From: Scalindua_A sp046757465
GTDB taxonomy: Bacteria; Planctomycetota; Brocadiia; Brocadiales; Scalinduaceae
NCBI GenBank assembly: GCA_046757465.1
Contig: JBHHYH010000007.1
Coordinates: 1-64,000, forward strand
Reading direction: 5' to 3'
Length of the DNA stretch: 64,000 bases
In this document: positions 16,053-25,089 of the stretch, one piece after another
How the letters are laid out: each line of letters begins with the position of its first letter
Position numbering within the stretch: the stretch's first letter is position 1
Notes under the pieces: generated by a model
The model's database searches: none
Seen by the model: only the letters and a program-made list of their open reading frames with translations
Told to the model about the DNA's origin: nothing
Position numbers and translations under genes: made by a program

Positions 16053-16814
16053 ATGAAAATACTTTTAACGAATGATGATGGGATATATTCACCAGGTATC
16101 CTGGCACTAAAGCAAGTGATGAAGGCCTTTGGTTCTGTTACGGTTGTTGCACCGGATGTTCAGAAGAGTGGCGTTGGACATGCAATAACCTTCAGTCACC
16201 CTTTACGAGTAAGAGAAGTATATTTGGACAGTGAATTTATTGGTTATGGAATTGATGGTTCACCAGCGGATTGTGTTAAACTTGGCGTGCGAGAAATAAT
16301 GAAGGGAAAACCTGAATTATTAATGGCCGGTATAAATATAGGAGCTAATGTTGGAATTAATGTACTTTATTCAGGAACGGTTGCTGCAGCTATTGAAGGG
16401 GCTATTTTAGGTATTCCATCTGTAGCAATTTCTCTGGAGATTTCAGAGTCGCCACCTGATGTCAAGGGAGCCTCTATTATAGCAAAAGACATAATTGGTC
16501 TTATAATTAAGAAAGAATTACCAAGAGGGACTTTACTCAATGTAAATATACCTCTTATACCAAAAGATAAGATAAAGGGAGTAAAGATAACTAAACAGTA
16601 TTCCGGAGATTTTGATGAATGCTTTGATAGGCGTACCGATCCACGTGGAGGGGTTTATTACTGGTTGGCAGGAACTGGTTGGCCGGAAGAGGGAGTTGTG
16701 GGTACCGATATGCATGCGCTTAAGGAAGGTTATATTTCGATTACGCCGCTTAGATACGACTTAACAGATAAGGACTATCTAAGAGAAATAGAAACCTGGG
16801 AATGGGATAAATGA
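16053..16814 (+). CDS. surE: 5'/3'-nucleotidase SurE
   Basis: Metal-dependent nucleoside monophosphate phosphatase, 253 residues from the ATG at 16053, which has AGGGAGA just upstream. The N-terminal metal site ILLTNDDGIYSPG is complete, followed by VVAPDVQKSGVGHAITF, the SPADCVKLG loop, and GINIGANVGINVLYSGTVAAAIEG, all diagnostic. The gene begins just past the end of the cupin gene, suggesting an operon. Confidence 0.95.
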   Translation: MKILLTNDDGIYSPGILALKQVMKAFGSVTVVAPDVQKSGVGHAITFSHPLRVREVYLDSEFIGYGIDGSPADCVKLGVREIMKGKPELLMAGINIGANVGINVLYSGTVAAAIEGAILGIPSVAISLEISESPPDVKGASIIAKDIIGLIIKKELPRGTLLNVNIPLIPKDKIKGVKITKQYSGDFDECFDRRTDPRGGVYYWLAGTGWPEEGVVGTDMHALKEGYISITPLRYDLTDKDYLREIETWEWDK

Positions 16815-16857
16815 CATAAATGCAAATGTTGATGAAGGAGGGCGGTCTAAGGTTGTC

Positions 16858-17250
16858 TTAACTCGATGAATCTTTCTCAAAGGGATGAGCAAGCAATTCC
16901 TTTATATTGAATTCCTTCCTTTTCCCCTTAAGGTTAGCAACCATAATCGTCATGTCTTTTGAAAATTCCCACATAACCTGTCTGCATGCCCCACACGGAG
17001 TGGTTAACTTATCTGAATCCGTAACGACTGCTATAGTATCTAGATCTTTTTCACCGGCAGAAACTGCCTTAAAGATAGCTTCCCGTTCAGCACAAATGGA
17101 CAAACCGTAAGAACTGTTTTCAATGTTACAACCGGTGAATATCATTCCATTCTTTGTCTTTAATGCAGCGCCAACCTTAAACTTGGAATAAGGGCTGTAA
17201 GAGTGTTCTCTGGCACTTTTTGCCTTTTTTATTAGTTCGTTAATATTCAT
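16858..17250 (-). CDS. cdd: Cytidine deaminase
   Basis: Zinc enzyme of pyrimidine salvage converting cytidine or deoxycytidine to the uridine form, 130 residues (homotetrameric class). The catalytic glutamate and zinc ligands appear as CAEREAI and PCGACRQVMWEF, and the substrate loop as GCNIENSSYGLS. It lies 8 bases downstream of the purine nucleoside phosphorylase on the same strand; the two form a nucleoside-salvage operon. Confidence 0.95.
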   Translation of the reverse strand: MNINELIKKAKSAREHSYSPYSKFKVGAALKTKNGMIFTGCNIENSSYGLSICAEREAIFKAVSAGEKDLDTIAVVTDSDKLTTPCGACRQVMWEFSKDMTIMVANLKGKRKEFNIKELLAHPFEKDSSS

Positions 17251-17258
17251 TCCTCCTC

Positions 17259-18185
17259 TTATCTTCTTCCTGGATGAGAAGAAAACGCACGTATTATTTC
17301 TTTCAATATAGTAGTATGTTTCTTTTCATTCGCCTTCATTAACGTTAATACCTTGTCATGACTGATTTTTTCTTCTTTAATACCTGCTGCCATGTTAGTT
17401 ATACATGATATCCCACAAACCTGTACGCCCATTTGTCTGGCGACGATAACTTCAGGAATTGTGGACATTCCTACAGCATCTGCTCCAAGCAGTCTCAACA
17501 TTTTGACCTCGGATGGAGTTTCGTATGATGGCCCATTCACACCTGCGTATATTCCCTTCTTAACAATTACCCGCCCGACCAGCAGCCCGACCCGTCCGAC
17601 CGAGACATCCGGGCGGGCAAAGTCATTCTGGCGGGGGTCGTTCGGATGGGTATTTAAATGTCTTAAACTATTATCTGCAATGCTGATTAATTCCCTGTTG
17701 TAAGGTTCTGACATATCAACAAACCCTGGTCCGATCCTTGAGTCATAACTTCCCTTGAGCGGATTTTCTCCCATAAAGTTGATGTGGTCGCAAATTAACA
17801 TATAATCACCCTGTGAAAATTCGGGGTTAATGCCACCAGCTGCATTTGTAACTATTAATATGGAGATTCCAAGACTGCATATTGTTCTTATCGGATGAAC
17901 CACTTCTTCCATTGAAAATCCCTCATACGCATGCAATCTGCCTTTCAAGCAAATTATATTTGAATCATCATACTTACCAATGATTAATTTGCCTTCGTGT
18001 CCTTCAATGGATGGGGAAGAGAAATAAGGAATATCTTTATAATTGAAAGTAAGTGGTGAATCTAATATTTCTGCAGAACATTTCCACCCGGTTCCCAGAA
18101 TAACACCTATCTTGGGAGTTATGTCCGTTCTTTTTTTTATATAATTTGAAGATTCATTTATACGATCATACAATGTTTTAGACAT
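17259..18185 (-). CDS. punA: Purine nucleoside phosphorylase (trimeric class) with an in-frame insertion
   Basis: Phosphorolysis of purine nucleosides. The 308 residues exceed the usual 270-280. Family motifs: GVILGTGWKCSA, EGHEGKLIIG, RLHAYEGFSMEEVVHPIR, VTNAAGGINPEFSQGD, GPSYETPSEVKMLRLLGADAVGMSTIPEVIVA. Between NSLRHLN and KKGIYAGVNGP about 28 extra residues rich in Arg, Pro, Gly and Val are encoded by a GC-rich palindromic repeat (17568-17652). The insertion keeps the frame and falls before a conserved strand, in a position where a surface loop is plausible. Confidence 0.92.
   Translation of the reverse strand: MSKTLYDRINESSNYIKKRTDITPKIGVILGTGWKCSAEILDSPLTFNYKDIPYFSSPSIEGHEGKLIIGKYDDSNIICLKGRLHAYEGFSMEEVVHPIRTICSLGISILIVTNAAGGINPEFSQGDYMLICDHINFMGENPLKGSYDSRIGPGFVDMSEPYNRELISIADNSLRHLNTHPNDPRQNDFARPDVSVGRVGLLVGRVIVKKGIYAGVNGPSYETPSEVKMLRLLGADAVGMSTIPEVIVARQMGVQVCGISCITNMAAGIKEEKISHDKVLTLMKANEKKHTTILKEIIRAFSSHPGRR
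17568..17652. repeat. GC-rich palindromic element inserted in frame in the phosphorylase gene
   Basis: The left end ACCCGCCCGACC and right end GGTCGTTCGGATGGGT are near inverted copies. ATTCTGGCGGG matches the arm of the element at 10266-10288, and GGTCGTTC with GGCGGGG also occurs at the end of the folP element. It adds about 28 codons without a stop. Confidence 0.75.
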
Positions 18186-18286
18186 CGTTTGGAGGAATTG
18201 TCTTCTGTGCTAGGAAGATTACAAGAAGTAGAGCGGAAAGTCAATTAAAATACAATGAACAAAGGGTGGCTGTGTTCTTATTCTTG

Positions 18287-18314
18287 TTGACATTTTTCCT
18301 TAATATCTTATAAT
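18287..18314 (+). promoter_or_regulatory. Consensus sigma-70-type promoter of purA
   Basis: TTGACA at 18287-18292 and TATAAT at 18309-18314 are separated by 16 bases. The ATG of purA lies about 70 bases downstream, which fits a short leader. Confidence 0.75.
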
Positions 18315-18387
18315 TGCAAGTATATATTTTTCAACAGCTTCTGTGAAATGAATGTCACTGTTGTTTTGATTAAGGAGTAAGTATTTT

Positions 18388-19662
18388 ATGACAAATACCT
18401 GCGTTATAGGATTGCAGTGGGGTGACGAAGGCAAAGGCAAGATTATAGATATCTTGGCAAGGGATTATGACATTATCGTTAGATATCAGGGCGGGGGAAA
18501 TGCAGGACATACTCTAGTTATAAATGATGAGAAGTATGTATTTCACTTGATACCGTCTGGGATTTTGCATCCGGGTAAAAAATGTGTTATTGGAAATGGG
18601 ATTGTGATTGATCCGGGGTTGTTTTTGGATGAGGTTGCAGAACTATCAAAAAGAAACGTTAACGTAAATGGGAATTTATTTATAAGTGACCGTGCACATG
18701 TTGTTTTTCCTTATCATAAGAAATTAGATTTACTCATTGAAAGGCAAAAGGGAGATTTGATGATTGGTACAACCGGACGAGGTATTGGGCCATGTTATAC
18801 TGATAAAATGGCACGAAACGGTATTCGAATCGCCGAATTATATCATAAAGAACATTTTAAAATGAAACTCGAAAAAACTATAGAAGAAAAAAATAGGTTG
18901 TTCGTTAATTTGTATGATGCAGAACCAATTTCGTGGAAAGAAGTTTATGAAGAATACAGTGCATATGCAGATAAGATAAGTCCTTTTGTATGTGATACGA
19001 TAGAATTAATGGCAAAGGTTATTAGTGATAATAAGAGGATCCTATTCGAGGGAGCGCAGGGTACATTGTTAGATGTAGACTTTGGGACGTACCCTTATAC
19101 AACTTCGTCTAACGCTGCAGCATGTGGTGCCTCGTCGGGAGTAGGTATTTCTCCCAAACAGATTCATAATGTATTAGGGATAATGAAGGCGTATACAACC
19201 AGGGTTGGTAGTGGCCCGTTTCCAACAGAGGTTGTTGGTAAACTAGGAGACCATATTCGCGAAAGAGGCGGAGAATTCGGTGCGACAACGGGCAGGCCCA
19301 GGAGGTGCGGCTGGTTTGACGCCGTAGCGACAAAGTATTCTGTAAGGATTAATGACGTGGATTCCGCCGTAATAACAAAGCTTGATGTGCTTGACGACCA
19401 GGAAACTGTGAAAATATGTACAGGCTATAAGAGTGGCAAGAAGATTTATCATAGTTTCCCTGCAGATTTAGATGCACTGGATGTTTGTGAGCCAATTTAT
19501 GAGGAGGTTCATGGATGGATGGAAGATACATCAAAAGTAAGAAATAGAGACGATTTTCCTAAAAAAGCCATAAATTACATTCAAACGATTGAAGGGTATC
19601 TGGGATTAAAAATAGAAATGGTTTCCGTTGGTCCTGAACGTTTACAGGTTGTCAGAACTTAA
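18388..19662 (+). CDS. purA: Adenylosuccinate synthetase
   Basis: First step from IMP to AMP, GTP-dependent, cytoplasmic. The 424 residues match family length. Diagnostic motifs are GLQWGDEGKGKIID with the P-loop-like GDEGKGK, GGGNAGHTL with the catalytic His, GTTGRGIGPCYTDK, LFEGAQGTLLDVDFGTYPYTTSSN and the base-binding TKLDVLD. The start has AAGGAG upstream. The next gene, uppS, starts 2 bases past the stop. Confidence 0.97.
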   Translation: MTNTCVIGLQWGDEGKGKIIDILARDYDIIVRYQGGGNAGHTLVINDEKYVFHLIPSGILHPGKKCVIGNGIVIDPGLFLDEVAELSKRNVNVNGNLFISDRAHVVFPYHKKLDLLIERQKGDLMIGTTGRGIGPCYTDKMARNGIRIAELYHKEHFKMKLEKTIEEKNRLFVNLYDAEPISWKEVYEEYSAYADKISPFVCDTIELMAKVISDNKRILFEGAQGTLLDVDFGTYPYTTSSNAAACGASSGVGISPKQIHNVLGIMKAYTTRVGSGPFPTEVVGKLGDHIRERGGEFGATTGRPRRCGWFDAVATKYSVRINDVDSAVITKLDVLDDQETVKICTGYKSGKKIYHSFPADLDALDVCEPIYEEVHGWMEDTSKVRNRDDFPKKAINYIQTIEGYLGLKIEMVSVGPERLQVVRT

Positions 19663-19664
19663 AT

Positions 19665-20381
19665 ATGGTCAAAAGAAGAAGGCTGCCAAATCATATTGCA
19701 ATTATAATGGATGGTAATGGTCGTTGGGCAAAGAGAAGAGGCCTTATCAGGCTAAGGGGCCACGAAGAGGGCGTTAAATCTGTAAGAGAAATAACAACCG
19801 AATGTGCGAGAATGCATATAGGTCAATTGACATTATATGCGTTCTCAAATGAGAATTGGAAACGTTCAAAGACAGAAATAAAGTTTCTGATGAGAATGTT
19901 GAAAAGGTACTTAATCGAGGAAAGAAAGACCATAGAAGATAATAATATCATACTTAAAGCAGTTGGAAGAGTCGAGGCTTTGCCTGAAGATGTTCAAAGG
20001 GAATTATTTATTAGCATTGAGGAAAGCAAGAATAATACGGGAATGATCTTGTGCCTTGCGCTTAATTATGGGGGAAGGACTGAAATAGCAGATGCTGCAA
20101 AAAAGCTGGCAGAGGACGTAAAAAGAAGAAAGCTTGATCTTCAGGACATAAATGAAGATACTTTTAAGAGCTATATGTATATGGCAGAAATGTCTGATCC
20201 TGATTTGCTCATTAGAACAGGCGGTGAAATGCGTGTGAGCAATTTTTTACTTTGGGAAATATCTTATGCCGAACTATGGTTTACACATGTATACTGGCCT
20301 GAATTTAGGAAAAAACACCTAGAGGAGGCCTTAGGAGATTATGCTAAGAGAGAAAGAAGGTTTGGCGGATTAATAGAATGA
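19665..20381 (+). CDS. uppS: Undecaprenyl diphosphate synthase
   Basis: Cis-prenyltransferase making the C55 lipid carrier for cell-wall and LPS synthesis, 238 residues. The pyrophosphate-binding IIMDGNGRWAKRRG with catalytic Asp, GHEEGVKSVREI, YAFSNENWKR, and the C-terminal LLIRTGGEMRVSNFLLWE and TYWPEF-like HVYWPEF are all seen. Its stop overlaps the start of cdsA (ATGA), so translation is probably coupled. Confidence 0.96.
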   Translation: MVKRRRLPNHIAIIMDGNGRWAKRRGLIRLRGHEEGVKSVREITTECARMHIGQLTLYAFSNENWKRSKTEIKFLMRMLKRYLIEERKTIEDNNIILKAVGRVEALPEDVQRELFISIEESKNNTGMILCLALNYGGRTEIADAAKKLAEDVKRRKLDLQDINEDTFKSYMYMAEMSDPDLLIRTGGEMRVSNFLLWEISYAELWFTHVYWPEFRKKHLEEALGDYAKRERRFGGLIE

Positions 20382-21208
20382 TCGGACTCAAGAAGAGGAT
20401 TTATTTTGGTACAGCCATATTTGTGGCACTCTTTTGTATAATTTTCTTTGATTACATCTATGATTCGGATATAGGTCTTGGCCTTTTAGGGATTTTTACT
20501 GGCGGAATTGGTTTACTGGAATTTTATAATCTAGCAGAAAAAAAAGGCTTTGAACCATTTAAGGTATCAGGAATTATTAGCGGCGTAATTGTTTTTATAG
20601 GATTATGGTTATCTGCTTATGAAGAAGGTATAAATCAAATATATCCCTGTATATTTGTTCTTATAGTCTTATGGTTATTTGGTGTTCAGGCTCTAAAAAA
20701 AGACCCTGAAGGAACGATTAAAAATGTTTCTATTACAATTTTTGGCATAATTTATACGTTTTTTTTTCTTTCCTTCATAATGCCAATTCGCCATATGCTC
20801 AACGGGTTTGGTATAATACTTTTGGTATTGTTAATTACTAAAGGTGGGGATATAGGGGCATATCTCTTTGGTAGCAAGTATGGTAAACATAAGTTGTCAT
20901 CAGTTAGTCCGAATAAAACCATTGAAGGTGCACTATTCGGTTTATTTTGTAGCTTGATAATAGCGATAGGAATAAATATTCTACCGGGAATCAGGATTTT
21001 GCCTTTTTGCTTAATTATACCTTTCGGATTGTTAATTGGTGTTTCAGGTATGTTTGGAGATTTAATAGAATCTGTAATAAAAAGGGATGTGGGCTTTAAA
21101 GATTCTAGTGGTGTTATTCCCGCTTTTGGTGGTATGCTGGATATATTGGATTCATTACTCATAAGCATACCGGTAGCCTATTATTTTTTTGTGATAATAG
21201 GGTATTGA
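20378..21208 (+). CDS. cdsA: Phosphatidate cytidylyltransferase (CDP-diacylglycerol synthase)
   Basis: Integral membrane enzyme of phospholipid synthesis, 276 residues with about eight hydrophobic segments. The signature region reads SVSPNKTIEGALFG ... GDLIESVIKRDVGFKDSSGVIPAFGGMLDILDSL. The common PGHGG and DRxD forms are replaced by PAFGG and DILD, a variation that still keeps the catalytic Asp and Lys residues. It overlaps uppS by 4 bases. Confidence 0.92.
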   Translation: MIGLKKRIYFGTAIFVALFCIIFFDYIYDSDIGLGLLGIFTGGIGLLEFYNLAEKKGFEPFKVSGIISGVIVFIGLWLSAYEEGINQIYPCIFVLIVLWLFGVQALKKDPEGTIKNVSITIFGIIYTFFFLSFIMPIRHMLNGFGIILLVLLITKGGDIGAYLFGSKYGKHKLSSVSPNKTIEGALFGLFCSLIIAIGINILPGIRILPFCLIIPFGLLIGVSGMFGDLIESVIKRDVGFKDSSGVIPAFGGMLDILDSLLISIPVAYYFFVIIGY

Positions 21209-21286
21209 TTTAATATTGCGTAAATTGCCATCGCCTACGTGCACAGTAAATGCAAAACCTTGCTGGATATTATCGTTCAGATGGGC

Positions 21287-21336
21287 AGGTAGCTTCTATG
21301 TTGTACAGGCAGTGCAGTTACAATCTGTGGCTACCT
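21287..21336. other. Imperfect hairpin between cdsA and phoH
   Basis: AGGTAGC (21287-21293) pairs with GCTACCT (21330-21336), and TTGTA with TACAA inside. No strong T-run follows, so its role as a terminator is doubtful. Nothing else is seen in the 175-base gap. Confidence 0.35.
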
Positions 21337-21383
21337 AAAACTTTAAAAATTCAAAAGTAATTCTGTTAAATTAGCTTTATAAT

Positions 21384-22343
21384 ATGAAAATGGTATCAGG
21401 AGACAGCAAAATTGTTGAGAAGAAAATACAGTTAGAAAGCGATGGAGAGGCTTTTATTTTATTTGGCAGTCATGATAAAAATCTCAAGATTTTAAGGAAG
21501 ATCTTTGGTGCTAAGATTGTCGCAAGAAATGGAGTATTAAAATTTGAAGGTGAGATAGATCAGGTTAAGAAGTTAACTGATGTTGTAAATAATTTGATAA
21601 AAATAATAAGGATATCTGGGAAGCTGGACGAAGAAGATGTTGATATCGTTATTGAGGATATAAAGAGGGGGATAGACCATTTACAACCCGAACAGACAAT
21701 AGAGGTGTTTATAAAAGGGCAACCGGTCAGGCCCAAGACCGAGGGGCAGGCCAGATACGTTGATGCTATAAGAAATAACGATTTAGTTTTTTGTATAGGC
21801 CCCGCCGGAACGGGGAAGACATATTTGGCAGTTGCTTTAGCCCTTTCCACACTGAAGAGCGGTTCTCTTAGGAAGATTGTCCTCGCTCGTCCGGCAGTAG
21901 AGGCAGGAGAAAAATTAGGCTTTTTGCCAGGTGATATTCAGGCAAAGGTAAACCCATACTTACGACCTCTGTATGATGCCTTAACCGACATGATTGAGAT
22001 TGGGCAGGTAAAAAAATACATTGAAAATGATTTAATAGAAATACTTCCTCTGGCATTTATGAGAGGCAGGACACTGAACGATTCTTTTATAATACTTGAT
22101 GAAGCTCAAAACTGTACTGTAAAGCAAATGAAGACATTTTTGACACGTTTTGGAATAAGGACCAAGGTTGTTGTTACCGGTGATATAACGCAAGTTGATT
22201 TGCCACCGGGAGAGATATCTGGTCTTATAGATGTTCAAGAAAGATTGAAGAATGTTCACAGAATTGATTTTGTCTACCTCACCCGCAGGGATATCGTACG
22301 CCACAGACTTGTCCAGGACATAGTTGATGCATACGAAACTTGA
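21384..22343 (+). CDS. phoH: PhoH-like ATPase (YbeZ)
   Basis: 319-residue ATPase of the PhoH family. Residues 1-100 form a small KH-like N-terminal region (ILFGSHDKNLKILRKIFGAKIVARNG). The ATPase core has Walker A GPAGTGKTYLAVALAL and Walker B SFIILDEAQNC, with VVTGDITQVDLP as sensor region. Its partnership with YbeY in rRNA and ribosome maturation fits the neighbouring ybeY gene 50 bases downstream. Confidence 0.94.
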   Translation: MKMVSGDSKIVEKKIQLESDGEAFILFGSHDKNLKILRKIFGAKIVARNGVLKFEGEIDQVKKLTDVVNNLIKIIRISGKLDEEDVDIVIEDIKRGIDHLQPEQTIEVFIKGQPVRPKTEGQARYVDAIRNNDLVFCIGPAGTGKTYLAVALALSTLKSGSLRKIVLARPAVEAGEKLGFLPGDIQAKVNPYLRPLYDALTDMIEIGQVKKYIENDLIEILPLAFMRGRTLNDSFIILDEAQNCTVKQMKTFLTRFGIRTKVVVTGDITQVDLPPGEISGLIDVQERLKNVHRIDFVYLTRRDIVRHRLVQDIVDAYET

Positions 22344-22392
22344 TTCATTTGTTATTAAAATAAAAAAGTCCAGATGAAGATTCCAGGACATC

Positions 22393-22836
22393 ATGGTAGA
22401 GATTGCAGATTTACAAATACATTATGTGATTAATAAGAGTAAGATTAAAAAAGTAGTTAAGGTAGTGTTAAATAAAGAAGTAAAGAGTGCAAAACTGAGC
22501 ATTGCCTTTGTTGACAATGAAGAGATCAAGAGGTTAAACGAGCGTTTTCTGGGCTCTAATGAAGTTACGGATGTGATAGCGTTTCCATTAAACAATAAGG
22601 AAGGCATTTTGAGTGGAGAAATTGTCATTTCAGTAGAAACGGCAGTAGAAGTGGCGAATAGGAAAAAGTCAAATGTTGAAGGTGAAATAATCTTATACCT
22701 TGTACATGGCATATTGCACTTGTTGGGGTATAATGATAACAATAAAAAAAATGCTAAAATCATGCATGAAAAAGAATCGGAAATTCTTGCTTTTTTAGGT
22801 TATAATGTGCCAGAAGTAGAAGATGAGTTTTTGTAA
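22393..22836 (+). CDS. ybeY: Endoribonuclease YbeY
   Basis: Single-strand-specific RNase needed for 16S rRNA 3' maturation and ribosome quality control, 147 residues. It has the family zinc motif HGILHLLGYNDNN, a HGxLHLxGyDH variant in which the third ligand is Asn-rich rather than His. EVTDVIAFPLN and GEIVIS precede it. The loss of the third His deserves note, as it may alter metal binding. The recO start overlaps its last 14 bases. Confidence 0.9.
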   Translation: MVEIADLQIHYVINKSKIKKVVKVVLNKEVKSAKLSIAFVDNEEIKRLNERFLGSNEVTDVIAFPLNNKEGILSGEIVISVETAVEVANRKKSNVEGEIILYLVHGILHLLGYNDNNKKNAKIMHEKESEILAFLGYNVPEVEDEFL

Positions 22837-23557
22837 AACACCTGCTGTTACTTTGAAAAGAAGTGATTATAGAGATTCGAGTCAGATAATAACCTTCTAT
22901 ACACGTGATTATGGAAAAATTCAGACACTGGCTAAAGGATTAAAACGTTCTGTTAAGGGTGTAAGTGGTGGTATAGATTTGCTAACATATAATAATATCG
23001 TATTTATTCACAGGGAACGCTCTAATCTGAATATCTTAACAGAGTGGGTATTGCAAGACAATTTTCACTCACTGAGGGACAATTTAAAGAAATTTCATTC
23101 AGCCTTTTATATTCTTGAGTTGATTAGAGAATTTACAGAAGAAAATGATAAAAATGAACCTCTTTTTGATCTTTTCATAAATACTTTATCTGAAATTGCA
23201 AGTAGAGGAGATTCTACTGTAAGTACTTTAGCATTTGAGATACAGATGCTTGCATTGCTTGGACACCTGCCTGAAATGAAACATTGCGTTACCTGTAAGG
23301 CAAATTTGAATTCAAAAAGGTTTGCTTTTTTTAGTGCATTGGAATGTGGTTTGTTTTGTTCATATTGTGGGAAAGACATTAAAGAGCGAGTAAAAATATC
23401 AGGAGGCGCTATAGCTACTATAAACTATTTGGCAAGCAAGACAAGGAAGGAACGTCTAGCAATACAGCAGTCTCTTCAAATCGAAATTAGAAATTTACTC
23501 AGATATTATATCTCTTTTTTGCTAAGCAAAGAACTTAAGATGTGGAAATATTTATGA
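22823..23557 (+). CDS. recO: DNA repair protein RecO
   Basis: Recombination mediator working with RecR and RecF, 244 residues. The N-terminal OB fold is recognised from VTLKRSDYRDSSQIITFYTRDYGKIQTLAKGLKR. The middle carries a four-Cys zinc site, CVTCKANLNSKRFAFFSALECGLFCSYCG. Overlap with ybeY at the 5' end and an ATGA overlap with the TPR gene at the 3' end indicate one operon. Confidence 0.93.
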   Translation: MSFCKTPAVTLKRSDYRDSSQIITFYTRDYGKIQTLAKGLKRSVKGVSGGIDLLTYNNIVFIHRERSNLNILTEWVLQDNFHSLRDNLKKFHSAFYILELIREFTEENDKNEPLFDLFINTLSEIASRGDSTVSTLAFEIQMLALLGHLPEMKHCVTCKANLNSKRFAFFSALECGLFCSYCGKDIKERVKISGGAIATINYLASKTRKERLAIQQSLQIEIRNLLRYYISFLLSKELKMWKYL

Positions 23558-24477
23558 AAAGGCAACTGTTTATATTTTTTATCCTTATTACTTTCTTATT
23601 TCCTGGTGCAAAAGTTTCACTTGCGAAGTTGGTGTGGAGCAAAGAAACAGGCTGGACCAATCCGGATCTACTGCCAAAAGAAACGGCCGATCAAAAGTTC
23701 AGGTATGCTATCACATTAATGGTAAATAAGGAGTATATAAGTGCTATAGGGATGTTTCAAGGTATTATTGAAGGCAATCCTGAGTCTGAGCTTGCAGAAG
23801 AATCACAGATAAATATAGGTAGGGCGTATTATATGGTAGGTGATTATAAGAATGCCTTCAGAGCATATGAGCGATTAATTGAACGAGATCCTGGTACGCG
23901 AAAACTGAAAGAGGTATTAGAAAAAGAGTTCCAGGTTGGAGTTGCTCAGATGAAAGTTGATGAAAAGGGAGCTATTAAGGTATTTGAAAAGATTATTGAA
24001 CGAAATCCGCTCGGGTTTATAGCTGCTGATGCACAGGTAAAAATTGCGGATTCCTATTACCAATTGCGCCGATTTGAAGAGGCGCAGGATTCTTACCTTC
24101 GTGTTATGGAAAATTATCCTAACAGCGAATGGGTGCCGTATGCTCAATTCAGGATACCGTATTGCAAAATGAGCAATATTCGTATTCAAGAAAGAAATTA
24201 TGAGCTACTTGCTCAATCTCGCCGTGGTTTTGAAGAGTATATTGCTAACAATCCGCAAGGGACCCTGGTTCCTACCACAAAAAAGATAATTGCGGAAATA
24301 GATATTGCTATGGCAGAGAGAGATTATGAAGTAGGTGAATTTTATTTACGTAGAAAAAGACAAGATGCAGGGGCTATTTATTTTGAATCCGTGATAAAAG
24401 AGTATCCAAATACTGAATGGGCAGCTAAGGCGAAAGAAAAACTAGAAATGCTCAGGAAAATAGGAGCAATAAAGTAA
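23554..24477 (+). CDS. Exported tetratricopeptide-repeat protein (BamD/CpoB-like)
   Basis: 307 residues starting at the ATG that overlaps the recO stop. A signal peptide (RQLFIFFILITFLFPGAKVSLA) precedes a series of TPR-like helical repeats: FQGIIEGNPESELAEESQINIGRAYYMVGDYKNAFRAYERLIERDPG and similar units near 145-190 and 270-300. The pattern is that of outer-membrane assembly lipoproteins of the BamD type or periplasmic CpoB, but no lipobox cysteine was found. An lptE-like gene follows, in keeping with an envelope biogenesis role. Confidence 0.85.
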   Translation: MKRQLFIFFILITFLFPGAKVSLAKLVWSKETGWTNPDLLPKETADQKFRYAITLMVNKEYISAIGMFQGIIEGNPESELAEESQINIGRAYYMVGDYKNAFRAYERLIERDPGTRKLKEVLEKEFQVGVAQMKVDEKGAIKVFEKIIERNPLGFIAADAQVKIADSYYQLRRFEEAQDSYLRVMENYPNSEWVPYAQFRIPYCKMSNIRIQERNYELLAQSRRGFEEYIANNPQGTLVPTTKKIIAEIDIAMAERDYEVGEFYLRRKRQDAGAIYFESVIKEYPNTEWAAKAKEKLEMLRKIGAIK

Positions 24478-24491
24478 CTAGTTATATTTTT

Positions 24492-25082
24492 ATGGGAAAG
24501 AATCTAAAAAAAGAACAGATTTCCACAAACCATTTTGGCGCATGGAAACTAATCCCCCATTCCCCCTTTTTTAAAGGGGGATTAAGGGGGATTTTATTAA
24601 ATCAATTTATGGGATGCATATTGCTGGCTGCTTTGATGTGCGGGTGTGGATATTCAACTAGATCGTTAATTAGTCGTGATATTAGCAGTATACATATTCC
24701 TATCTTTGGGAATACTACCTTTAGGAGGGGTGTTGAATTTGACCTCACAAAGGCAGTGAAGGATGAGGTCATGTCTAAAACAAACCTGAGAATAGCAAGT
24801 AAAGATTATGCGGACACCATTTTAGAAGGTACTATAAGAGAGTTTAAAGAAGGAATAATCACACATGGTTTTGGGGACAGTGTTGTTGAAGCCCGGATGA
24901 CTTTATTTGTTGATATACAATTGGTAGATAGAAGAACTGATAGAACGTTAGTGGCCGAGAAGGGCATAAGTCAGACAACCGAATATATTGTAAGACGTGG
25001 TGAAACCTTGGAATCTGCAATTGATGAAGGGGTTGTTGACCTGGCAGAAACAATAGTGAATCTTCTGGCGGAAAAGTGGTAA
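24492..25082 (+). CDS. lptE: LPS-assembly lipoprotein LptE-like
   Basis: The mature part (GCGYSTRSLISRDISSIHIPIFGNTTFRRGVEFDLTKAVKDE...) is typical of LptE/RlpB, the plug partner of LptD in outer-membrane LPS insertion. A short lipoprotein signal, GCILLAALMCGC, starts near 24609. The 39 codons before it include KLIPHSPFFKGGLRGILLNQ, which is translated from the C/G-run repeat, so either translation really starts at the ATG at 24609 or the repeat was inserted in the leader. Confidence 0.85.
   Translation: MGKNLKKEQISTNHFGAWKLIPHSPFFKGGLRGILLNQFMGCILLAALMCGCGYSTRSLISRDISSIHIPIFGNTTFRRGVEFDLTKAVKDEVMSKTNLRIASKDYADTILEGTIREFKEGIITHGFGDSVVEARMTLFVDIQLVDRRTDRTLVAEKGISQTTEYIVRRGETLESAIDEGVVDLAETIVNLLAEKW
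24551..24590. repeat. C/G-run hairpin in the 5' part of lptE
   Basis: CCCCCATTCCCCCTTTTTTAAAGGGGGATTAAGGGGG is a near-perfect double hairpin (two C-runs and two G-runs with TTTAAA in the centre). It lies before the signal-peptide codons and leaves the frame open. It is of the same type as the repeats at 13181 and 14023. Confidence 0.7.
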
Positions 25083-25089
25083 AGATTTT

